This document shows, in pieces, positions 34,993 to 42,886 of a stretch of 64,000 bases of DNA. Position 1 is the first letter of the stretch. The number at the start of each line of letters is the position of its first letter. The position numbers were made by a program, and so were the translations under genes. Below the pieces are notes generated by a model. It saw only the letters and a list, made by a program, of their open reading frames with translations. It was not told where the DNA came from and searched no databases. The DNA comes from Pelagibacterales bacterium SAG-MED48. GTDB lineage: Bacteria; Pseudomonadota; Alphaproteobacteria; Pelagibacterales; Pelagibacteraceae. The stretch lies in contig JACWEP010000002.1 of the NCBI GenBank assembly GCA_014653375.1, positions 40,275-104,274 on the forward strand. The letters are read 5' to 3'.

Positions 34993-36323
34993 TGGATCCT
35001 TTAATGATTGCTTTAATTGTTGCAGTTTTTACGTTGATTGTATTATTTTCAGGTATTCCAATTGCCTTTGGTTTAAGTTTTGTTTCGATAGCTCTACTAA
35101 TCGCTTTCGAAGGACTTCAAATGCTTGATGTATTTGCAGAAACATTTTATGCAGGATTAAATTCATTTGTCTTACTTTCAATACCAATGTTTATTTTGAT
35201 GGGAATGGCTGTTGCTCATTCTCCAGCTGGAAAAGATTTGTACACAGGATTAGATAGATGGTTATGGAGAGTGCCAGGTGGATTAGTTATTTCTAATATA
35301 GGAGCTTGTTCAATATTTGCTGCATTAAGTGGATCAAGTCCAGCAACATGTGCTGCTATTGGAACTATGGGTATCCCTGAAATGAGAAAAAGAGGGTACT
35401 CAGATCAAATCGCTACAGGTACAATTGCTGCTGGGGGAACCTTAGGAGTTTTAATTCCACCAAGTATAGTTTTAATAGTTTATGGAATGGCTACGGGTAC
35501 ATCTATAGGAAGATTATTTCTTTCAGGTGTAGTTCCTGGCTTTATGTTAGCAAGCCTTTTTGCAATCTGGGCATTAATACATAGTTACTTCATTGATAAA
35601 AATGCAGCTAAACTATTAAGAAATAGAAAACCACCAACATTAAAAGAAAAATTTGAAGTTCTTCCTAGAGTTTTTCCATTCCTTGCAATCATAATTGGTG
35701 TTTTATATGTGCTCTACGGAGGTGTTGCTACACCATCTGAGGCATCAGGTGTAGGTGCCTTTTTAGTTTTTGTCATGATTGCTGTTGTTTATAAAATATA
35801 TCAACCTAAAAAAATTTGGAATATTGTTAAAGTCTCAATGAAAGAGAGTGTGATGATAATGTTTATTATTGCAGCCTCATATCTTTTTGCATTTACGCTA
35901 TCACAACTTTATGTAACACAATCACTTGCTCAAAGTATGATTGAAATGAGTAGCAATAAATGGGTAATTTTTTTATTAATAAATATTTTTTTACTAGTAG
36001 CTGGCTTCTTTTTACCACCAGTAGCCGTTATTGTAATGACTTCAGCTATATTATTACCAGTAATAACCACATTAGGGTTTGACCCTTATTGGTTTGCAAT
36101 AGTATTTACAATTAATATGGAAATAGGTCTAATCACACCACCTGTTGGACTTAACCTTTATATAATTAAAGGTATTACGCCAGATGTTAGTCTTTCTACA
36201 ATTTTAAAAGGATCTATTCCATTTATGATGATGATGATTTTATCTATATTTATCCTATGTATTTTCCCCGAAATAGTAACTTGGCTGCCTGATAAATTGA
36301 TGGGTAAACCTCTTGGATATTAA
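34992..36323 (+). CDS. TRAP transporter large permease (DctM)
   Basis: The 443-residue protein has the twelve-segment DctM topology with FSGIPIAFGLSF, SIPMFILMGMAV, the GGLVISNIGACSIFAALSGSSPATCAAIGTM core loop and IPPSIVLIVYG in the first half, and GFFLPPVAVIVMTSAILLPV with EIGLITPPVGLNLYIIKGI in the second. It is the Na+-coupled transport subunit. It overlaps dctQ by one base and the dusA start by 11 bp. Confidence 0.92.
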   Translation: MDPLMIALIVAVFTLIVLFSGIPIAFGLSFVSIALLIAFEGLQMLDVFAETFYAGLNSFVLLSIPMFILMGMAVAHSPAGKDLYTGLDRWLWRVPGGLVISNIGACSIFAALSGSSPATCAAIGTMGIPEMRKRGYSDQIATGTIAAGGTLGVLIPPSIVLIVYGMATGTSIGRLFLSGVVPGFMLASLFAIWALIHSYFIDKNAAKLLRNRKPPTLKEKFEVLPRVFPFLAIIIGVLYVLYGGVATPSEASGVGAFLVFVMIAVVYKIYQPKKIWNIVKVSMKESVMIMFIIAASYLFAFTLSQLYVTQSLAQSMIEMSSNKWVIFLLINIFLLVAGFFLPPVAVIVMTSAILLPVITTLGFDPYWFAIVFTINMEIGLITPPVGLNLYIIKGITPDVSLSTILKGSIPFMMMMILSIFILCIFPEIVTWLPDKLMGKPLGY

Positions 36324-37317
36324 AAAAAAAATAAATAGAAAAATTTCAGTAGCACCTATGATGGATTGTACTGATAGACATGATCGTTTTTTCTTAAGAT
36401 TAATGAGTAAAAACGTAATGCTATACACGGAAATGGTAGCAACAAAATCAGCCATTCATGGGGATAGGAAAAAAATCTTATCATATAGTCCTGAGGAAAA
36501 ACCTTTAGCACTTCAGGTTGGTGGATCAAATAAAGAAGAATTATCAGAAGTTGCTAAAATTGCAGAGGACATGGGTTATGATGAAATTAATATTAATCTT
36601 GGGTGCCCAAGTAAAAAAGTTCAAAAAAATAAATTTGGTGCATGTTTAATGAAAGAACCTGATTTAGTTGCAGAATGTATTAACGCAATGGCTAATTCAT
36701 GTAAAATTCCTGTTACAGCTAAAACTCGAATAGGATTTGATAACACTGAAGAGTTTGATTATTTAAATCAATTTATTCATAAAATGAGAGATGCTGGAGC
36801 AAAGACTTTTATTTTGCACGCAAGAAAAGCAATGCTTACCGGATTATCTCCAAAACAGAATTTAAGTATTCCTAAATTAAATTACAATATGGTTTATGAT
36901 ATTAAGAAAGAAAATCCAGAATTAGAAATTATTATCAATGGAGGTATTTCCAAAATAGAAGATATAAATAATCATTTAACTTTTTGTGATGGAGTAATGA
37001 TTGGAAGATCAATCTATCAAAACCCATATTCGTTAGTTGAAATAGAAAAAGAAATATTTAAAACTAAAGACAACCCAACCCGTGAACAAGTTGCTGAAAA
37101 GCTTTTGGAATATTTAGATAAAGAAGTAAAACTAGGTACAAAAGTTAATCATATCATGAGACATACAGTAGGCTTATATCACGGACAAATTGGATCCAAA
37201 GATTGGAAAAGATACTTAAGTGATAATATGATGGCAAGAGATTCTGATTTTCAAAAAGCAAAACACATAATGACAATTGTGCAAAATAATGAAAAGGCTA
37301 ATCAAATTAGCTCATAA
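36313..37317 (+). CDS. dusA: tRNA-dihydrouridine synthase A
   Basis: The 334-residue protein shows RKISVAPMMDCTDRHDRFF, YTEMVATKSAIHG, ININLGCPSKKVQKNKFGACLM with catalytic Cys111, and INGGISKIED, the DusA pattern. It reduces uridines in the tRNA D-loop with FMN/NADPH. The start is a TTG at 36313 inside dctM; it is chosen because no in-frame ATG precedes the essential SVAPMMD strand. The 11-bp overlap suggests coupling to the TRAP operon for space reasons rather than function. Confidence 0.9.
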   Translation: MDIKKKINRKISVAPMMDCTDRHDRFFLRLMSKNVMLYTEMVATKSAIHGDRKKILSYSPEEKPLALQVGGSNKEELSEVAKIAEDMGYDEININLGCPSKKVQKNKFGACLMKEPDLVAECINAMANSCKIPVTAKTRIGFDNTEEFDYLNQFIHKMRDAGAKTFILHARKAMLTGLSPKQNLSIPKLNYNMVYDIKKENPELEIIINGGISKIEDINNHLTFCDGVMIGRSIYQNPYSLVEIEKEIFKTKDNPTREQVAEKLLEYLDKEVKLGTKVNHIMRHTVGLYHGQIGSKDWKRYLSDNMMARDSDFQKAKHIMTIVQNNEKANQISS

Positions 37318-38153
37318 TGGAAAATATTAACTTAAACGAAATTATTTATTTATTATTTGTTTTAACAGTTGCCGCTTCAGTAGCGGGGTTTATGGCAGGT
37401 TTATTGGGTGTAGGAGGAGGAATTATAATAGTTCCAGCATTATATTATGCGTTTACAGTACTTGATTTTGATATTGTAACGAGAATGCACTTATCAGTAG
37501 GGACTTCCCTTGCAATCATTGTTCCAACATCAATAATATCTACTAAAACGCATATGGAATACAACACAGTTGATTTTAAAATGATTAAATCATTTGGAAT
37601 ATTCATATTGCTAGGTGTAATTTCTGGAACATTTCTAGTTGTGAATTTAAAAACACCCTCTCTAATATTATTTTTTTCAATTTTTGCTTTTTTAATAGGT
37701 TTGTTTTTTATCTTTTTAAGAGAAAAAATTGTTGAGAACCCAAAAAAGATATCAAATTTTATCAAAAATATTTCTGGTATTTTTATTGGTTTTGTTTCGG
37801 TGCCACTTGGTATCGGAGGTGGATCATTAATGGTACCATTTATGAGAATTTTTGGATATGATATTAGAAAATCTATCGGAACTGCAGCTGCAGTTGGATT
37901 TTTAATTGCAGTAAGCGGAACTGTTACAATGATTACGGGTGGAAGGATAATTAATAATATTAATGCCCCATACAGCTTGGGTTATATTAATTTATTAGGC
38001 TTTGCTGTTTTTGTTCCTGTTACAATGGTAATGGCTCGTCTAGGAGCTAAAGCAGTCTATAAAATAGATAAAAAAATCTTAAGTAAAATTTTTGGAATAT
38101 TTCTTTTAATAGTATCTATTAGATCTTTTGTTGAATATTTTAATATTACATAA
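37317..38153 (+). CDS. TauE/SafE-family membrane protein
   Basis: The 278-residue protein has eight or so hydrophobic segments in two halves, each opening with a glycine-rich loop: AGFMAGLLGVGGGIIIVPAL near residue 23 and GFVSVPLGIGGGSLMVPFM near residue 155. These are the paired TauE/SafE signatures. Members export sulfite, sulfoacetate or other organosulfur anions. The ATG overlaps the dusA stop by one base. A bidirectional hairpin follows. Confidence 0.87.
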   Translation: MENINLNEIIYLLFVLTVAASVAGFMAGLLGVGGGIIIVPALYYAFTVLDFDIVTRMHLSVGTSLAIIVPTSIISTKTHMEYNTVDFKMIKSFGIFILLGVISGTFLVVNLKTPSLILFFSIFAFLIGLFFIFLREKIVENPKKISNFIKNISGIFIGFVSVPLGIGGGSLMVPFMRIFGYDIRKSIGTAAAVGFLIAVSGTVTMITGGRIINNINAPYSLGYINLLGFAVFVPVTMVMARLGAKAVYKIDKKILSKIFGIFLLIVSIRSFVEYFNIT

Positions 38154-38156
38154 AAA

Positions 38157-38185
38157 AAGGCCCCGATTAACGAGGCCTTAATTTT
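38157..38185. terminator. bidirectional terminator between tauE-like and proX-like genes
   Basis: AAGGCCCCG at 38157-38165 and CGAGGCCTT at 38171-38179 form a 9-bp stem with one C-A mismatch and a 5-nt loop. A-residues at 38152-38158 act as a T-run for the reverse strand, and AATTTTAATT follows on the forward strand. It sits between two convergent genes, so it can serve both; the reverse-strand T-run is the better one. Confidence 0.8.
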
Positions 38186-38205
38186 AATTATTTAGAAATA
38201 TATTA

Positions 38206-39219
38206 TTAATTAGGTAACCAACTTTTCCACTTATTTGGATTGTTGTCTAACCACTCATTAACAACTTCTTTAACATCTCTTTTCTTGATATCCACTTCAA
38301 CTAACATTGTAGATTGGTCTACATTTTCTAATCTCATTTTTTCAAAAAATGCTTTAGCTTTTGCGTGCTCTGCACTTGCAAATGTAGCTGGATTTCCATA
38401 ATTCATGGTATAATCTTTATCCCAACCAGTTGCAGGCCATCCTTTAGTTCCACAATCTTTCCAGTTATTTGCTTCTGTGAATGTATCACCTTCACAAGTA
38501 GCATATTCTGGAAGTCCAACACCTACCATATCAAATTCACCAAAAAACCAATGAGGCGTCCATAAGTATAATAAGAATGGTTCTTTTCTCATGTAAGCTG
38601 CCTTAGCTTCTGCTACAGCAGCAGCTTCAGTACCAAGTTCATCAGCTTGGAAATCAATTCCTAAAAGATCAAGTCTTTTTTGGTCATGACAGTTCCATCC
38701 AGCTACAGGACATGCGATTAATCTTCCTTTATTACCTGACTCTATTGTAGCAAACTCTTTTTTATGTTTATTTAAATCTTTCCAAGTTTTAATTCCAAAT
38801 TTTTCAGCTGCATATCTTGGGATCCAGTAATCAGACGTTCCGATAATTCCAGTAGTTCCTAAAAGGTCGACTGTTCCATCTCCTTTATAAGATTTTACAA
38901 CTTTACCATCATAAATTAAATCTTCATTAAACATTACATCATCTGCTTCAGCATAACTTGGCCAACTTTCACATGCAAAATCTAACTCTCCTGCTGCAAC
39001 TGCTTGCCATAAACCAGTCCCTGAAGGGAAAACAGTTTGTTTAACTTTATAACCCATTTCTCTTTCAAGAATTTGTACTGCAACTTCACAAGTAATTATT
39101 CCACCTGTCCAGTCAGCAATAGCGGCATGTAGTCTTTTACCAGCATTAGCTGTTCCAAAACTACCTATAATAAGCACTAAAGATAAAATTAGTGCTGATA
39201 TTTTTTTTGATAACGTCAT
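38206..39219 (-). CDS. glycine betaine/proline-type ABC binding protein (ProX/OpuAC family)
   Basis: A signal peptide (to about ANA, residue 26) precedes a ProX-type fold with IADWTGGIITCEVAVQIL, FPSGTGLWQAVAAGELDFACESWPSY and LWTPHWFFGEFDM; the several tryptophans fit the aromatic cage for quaternary amines or dimethylsulfonio compounds. Length 337 is typical. It has the strong ribosome site AAAGAGGAG. The gene is last in a reverse run after the GcvT-like gene and likely has its own promoter in the 143-bp gap. Ligand may be glycine betaine, DMSP or TMAO. Confidence 0.87.
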   Translation of the reverse strand: MTLSKKISALILSLVLIIGSFGTANAGKRLHAAIADWTGGIITCEVAVQILEREMGYKVKQTVFPSGTGLWQAVAAGELDFACESWPSYAEADDVMFNEDLIYDGKVVKSYKGDGTVDLLGTTGIIGTSDYWIPRYAAEKFGIKTWKDLNKHKKEFATIESGNKGRLIACPVAGWNCHDQKRLDLLGIDFQADELGTEAAAVAEAKAAYMRKEPFLLYLWTPHWFFGEFDMVGVGLPEYATCEGDTFTEANNWKDCGTKGWPATGWDKDYTMNYGNPATFASAEHAKAKAFFEKMRLENVDQSTMLVEVDIKKRDVKEVVNEWLDNNPNKWKSWLPN

Positions 39220-39362
39220 ATTCTCCTCTTTAATTAATTAAAGAAGTATACTAATTCAAAAAATATGTTGATGTAAACTTTTAAATTATTATTTTTGCTT
39301 GTTTTTAATTGAATCAGGTGTGGTTTTTTGTCAACTAATGGCCCAATATAGGTTGTATTTTA

Positions 39363-40541
39363 CTATTTTGGTTGAACAGGTATATTTCTATCTATGCCTT
39401 TAACAATTTTTTTTTCATGATCAAAAAATGGAAGATTGACGATATCTGCTTTGTGAGAACTGCCATCAGGTAACTCAATTGTTAACTCTCTACCAACCCA
39501 ATCATTAGGTTGATAAAATCTTACATAGCCTATTCCCATTTGTAAAGTGGGTGACTGAATTCCAGCAGTCATATGACCAACAATATTTTTCCCATCCATG
39601 ACTTTACTCCCAGAAACCGGGGTTTCAGTTTTACAAGTTAATCCAAATAAACAAGGTCTTTTATCTTTATCTAGTAATGCATCTCGTCCAATAAAATCAC
39701 CTTTTTCCATGTTAACAAAAAATTCTAAACCAGCTTCAAAAGGGTTCATGGTTGTATCTATATCTGTTAAATTTCCAAAAATACCACCTTCAATTCTTCT
39801 TATAGTCATGGCACGTGTTGGTGAGAATTCCATACCATGAGGTTTTCCACATTTTACAAGATGATCCCAAAGAGCTAAGTGATCAGTTTTAAATCCATCT
39901 GAATAAATTTCATAGCCAAGTTCATTTGTAAATCCAGTTCTTGAAATATAAAGAGATTGTCCTCCAAGATCAAAAAAACCAGACCTAAAGTAAGGCATAT
40001 TTTCATCTATTTTTCCATTAGAAGCAGCTTTCATTATTTCAATTGATGCAGGACCTTGAATTTGTAAGACACGAGATTTTGGATCAGAAATTTTAACATC
40101 GAAATTAGAAGTGTGAGCTAAAAGCCATTCTTCAAATGGACCATCAGCTTGAACGTACCAAAATTTATTTTCATTAAATTTAAACAGAACTCCATCCATA
40201 AAAATTCCTCCTTGAGGAGTACATGCTAAAGAATAATATCCACGACCTTCTTTAATACCTGAGACCTTTCTTGTTAGAACTTTATCTAAAAACTTTGAAG
40301 CATCAGGCCCTGATATTTCAATTGGTTTTTCAGGTACATCAAAAATTAAAGCTTTTTGTCTAAGTAACCAATATTTTTTAATTGGATCTTCTCCAATGCT
40401 CATAGCAAAATAACGTCCAGCATAAACACCACGTACCATTTCAGGACTGTTTGTTCGCTCTATAAAAGGAGACTCTTGAAATCGACGAGCACTAATTTTA
40501 ATTGTATTTTTAAGATCTGATAGTTCTTGAAGATTTCCCAT
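39363..40541 (-). CDS. GcvT-family aminomethyltransferase-like protein
   Basis: The 392-residue protein has the folate-dependent GCV_T fold with FDVPEKPIEISGPDASKFLDKVLTRKV, GRGYYSLACTPQGGIFMDGVL, a YISRTGFTNELGYEIY block and NPFEAGLEFFVNMEKGDFIGRDAL. It is a stand-alone GcvT-like protein, like the DMSP demethylase DmdA, but it does not read like DmdA as I recall it, and its glycine-cleavage partners are absent. It would pass a methyl or methylene group to tetrahydrofolate. AAAGGAG precedes the ATG. It lies 13 bp after the molybdoenzyme gene on the same strand, beside a betaine-type transporter. Confidence 0.78.
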   Translation of the reverse strand: MGNLQELSDLKNTIKISARRFQESPFIERTNSPEMVRGVYAGRYFAMSIGEDPIKKYWLLRQKALIFDVPEKPIEISGPDASKFLDKVLTRKVSGIKEGRGYYSLACTPQGGIFMDGVLFKFNENKFWYVQADGPFEEWLLAHTSNFDVKISDPKSRVLQIQGPASIEIMKAASNGKIDENMPYFRSGFFDLGGQSLYISRTGFTNELGYEIYSDGFKTDHLALWDHLVKCGKPHGMEFSPTRAMTIRRIEGGIFGNLTDIDTTMNPFEAGLEFFVNMEKGDFIGRDALLDKDKRPCLFGLTCKTETPVSGSKVMDGKNIVGHMTAGIQSPTLQMGIGYVRFYQPNDWVGRELTIELPDGSSHKADIVNLPFFDHEKKIVKGIDRNIPVQPK

Positions 40542-40554
40542 TTTTCTCCTTTAG

Positions 40555-42885
40555 TTAACTTAACGAAGCATCCGTTCTAATAATTTCAGGTGGCTCATGC
40601 GCTGTAATTTTTGGAAGTTTATTAGTATATTTTTCAACCTCAATAAGACAAGAATGCGCAATTGGTCCTTGTCCTAATTTTGATGTTCCTTTATCCACTG
40701 TTAAAACATTTGGATTACCATGTTTACAAATACTACCTGGCTCTTGTGGGTTTTCAGGATCATACCATGCTCCAGTACTAATTTGAACAACACCAGGCAT
40801 AACTTTTTCATCAACTTTAACACCTGCAAGGCATGCTCCACGATCATTAAATAATTTAACGATGTCCCCATTTTTTAAATTACGTTGTGTTGCATCTATT
40901 GGATTAATTTTAACTGGCTCTCTATCTTTAATTTTAAATGATTTGCTATATTTTCCATGATCCATTTGACTATGTAATTTATTTTTAGGTTGGTTTGATA
41001 TTAAGTGGAGTGGGTAAACTTTATCTTTTAAACCTAACCATTCACAGGGTTCTATCCACATTGGGTGACCACGACAATCATCATAACCAAAATTTTTGAC
41101 TGTTTTAGAATATATTTCAATTTTACCACTAGGTGTATTTAGTGGATTTTGAATAGGATCTTTTCTAAAATCTTTAAGCATTAACGTAGGTTCTGAGGGA
41201 TCTTTTATTTTAAACCATCTTTCTTCTCTAAATTTTTCATAACTGGGCACATCAATATTAGCTGCTGCAGCTCTTTCTGAGGTTTGCTCATATATCCATT
41301 TTTGCCATTCTTCCTCACTTCTACCTTCAGTAAACTGTTCTTCTACATCCATTACTCGAGCAATATTTTTAAAGATTTCATAATCATTTTTAGCCTTTCC
41401 ATAAGGATCTACTAATTTTGACATAGAAACTACATAGGGATCTCGTGGTGTCATCATTATATCATCTCGCTCAAGTGGAGTTGTGCAAGGTAAAACAATA
41501 TCTGATCTTTTAGCCAGTGAATTCCAACACCAATCATTTGAAATAATTGTGTCAGGTTTTTCCCAGGCTTTGACTAATCGATTTAAATCTTGATGATGAT
41601 GAAAAGGGTTTCCTCCTGCCCAATATACTATTTTGGTATCAGGATATTCATAAGATGTTCCGTCAAAGTCAAAACGTTCACCAGCTTTTAATAATAGATC
41701 AGTAATTCTTGCAACAGGAATAAAGTTTTCAATTTCATTCTTCGCTTGTGGGAAAGCTGCACCTGGCAAAATTGTAAACTGTCCTCCAATGTGATTTGTT
41801 GCACTATAACCAAAACCGAAACCACCTCCTGGCAAACCTATTTGACCAATCATTGAGGCTAACATGATTGCCATCCAAAAAGGTTGCTCACCGTGATCTT
41901 GTCTGGTCAATGACCAGCTAACAGAAATCATCGTTCGTTTTAAAGCCATACGTCTTGCAAGATCTTTGATTTCATTGACTGATATGTCACAAATCTTTGC
42001 TGCCCATTCAGCACTTTTTTCTACACCATCACTAGTACCCATAAGATAGGGTAGGAAAACATCAAAACCTTCAGTGTATTTATCTAAAAAATCTTTATCA
42101 CTTAAATTTTCTACATGAAGTGTGTGTGCTACTCCTAACATAAGTGCAGTATCAGTATTGGGACGCGCAGCTACCCACTGACCGTTTACTTCATCTAAAA
42201 GATCTGATTTTAAAGGACTAATGTTAACAAATTCTATACCTGCATTTCCTGCTTTGATTAAACTTTCTTTTTGATAATGATTTCCTGTTCCGCCTTGGCA
42301 AATTTGACTATTTTTAAGAGGAACACCGCCAAAACAAACAAAAAGTTTTGTATGTTCTTTTATTAAATCCCAACTAGTGCAAGTATCAAGATAAGCTCGA
42401 TAACTTCCAAGAACATGAGGTATCATTGCTTCAGCAGCTGCAAAACTATAAGTAAATTTTGATCGAGTATAACCACCTATACAATTTAAAAATCTATGAA
42501 GTTGACTTTGAGCATGATGAAATCTCCCAGCACTTGCCCATCCGTATGAGCCTCCAAAAATAGAGGAGTTTCCAAAATTTTTACAAACTCTATTTAGTTC
42601 ATCAGCAACCAATCGTTCTGCTTTATCCCAACTTACTTCAACAAAAGGATCTACACCTCTTAGGTGATTATTACTACCTGGACCATCTTCTAACCAACTT
42701 TTACGGATCATTGGTGCGCTAATACGAGTTGGTCCGTGTTGTATATCTAGAATTCCTGGAGCAATGGGTGAAGGATCTTTGTCATGTTCCCATCCTGTTA
42801 GCTCACTTACTTTTCCATTTTCTACTTTAGCTCTGTAAGTACCCCAATGAGAACTAGTAAGGGGTAGACCTTTAGCGCTGGCCAT
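40555..42885 (-). CDS. molybdopterin oxidoreductase, DMSO/TMAO/biotin-sulfoxide reductase family
   Basis: The 776-residue protein lacks an Fe-S cysteine motif and a Tat signal, like cytoplasmic BisC. It has GGSYGWASAG with Tyr114 and Trp116, and TYSFAAAEA with Ser147, the numbering of the active-site Tyr, Trp and molybdenum-ligand Ser in Rhodobacter DMSO reductase as I recall it. SWSLTRQDHGEQPFWM, YWAGGNPFHHHQDLNRL, TPLERDDIM and a C-terminal QGPIAHSCL domain complete the bis-MGD fold. It would reduce an S- or N-oxide in the cytoplasm. It sits 1 bp after the permease gene and 13 bp before the GcvT-like gene, so all three are probably co-transcribed. Confidence 0.87.
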   Translation of the reverse strand: MASAKGLPLTSSHWGTYRAKVENGKVSELTGWEHDKDPSPIAPGILDIQHGPTRISAPMIRKSWLEDGPGSNNHLRGVDPFVEVSWDKAERLVADELNRVCKNFGNSSIFGGSYGWASAGRFHHAQSQLHRFLNCIGGYTRSKFTYSFAAAEAMIPHVLGSYRAYLDTCTSWDLIKEHTKLFVCFGGVPLKNSQICQGGTGNHYQKESLIKAGNAGIEFVNISPLKSDLLDEVNGQWVAARPNTDTALMLGVAHTLHVENLSDKDFLDKYTEGFDVFLPYLMGTSDGVEKSAEWAAKICDISVNEIKDLARRMALKRTMISVSWSLTRQDHGEQPFWMAIMLASMIGQIGLPGGGFGFGYSATNHIGGQFTILPGAAFPQAKNEIENFIPVARITDLLLKAGERFDFDGTSYEYPDTKIVYWAGGNPFHHHQDLNRLVKAWEKPDTIISNDWCWNSLAKRSDIVLPCTTPLERDDIMMTPRDPYVVSMSKLVDPYGKAKNDYEIFKNIARVMDVEEQFTEGRSEEEWQKWIYEQTSERAAAANIDVPSYEKFREERWFKIKDPSEPTLMLKDFRKDPIQNPLNTPSGKIEIYSKTVKNFGYDDCRGHPMWIEPCEWLGLKDKVYPLHLISNQPKNKLHSQMDHGKYSKSFKIKDREPVKINPIDATQRNLKNGDIVKLFNDRGACLAGVKVDEKVMPGVVQISTGAWYDPENPQEPGSICKHGNPNVLTVDKGTSKLGQGPIAHSCLIEVEKYTNKLPKITAHEPPEIIRTDASLS

Positions 42886-42886
42886 A

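Noticed and set aside
39230..39241. TTAATTAATTAA palindrome before proX
   Set aside because: It is a simple A/T palindrome that occurs often by chance in this composition.
39329..39334. TTGACA on the reverse strand before proX
   Set aside because: No acceptable -10 hexamer was found at 16-18 bases, so a promoter call is not supported.
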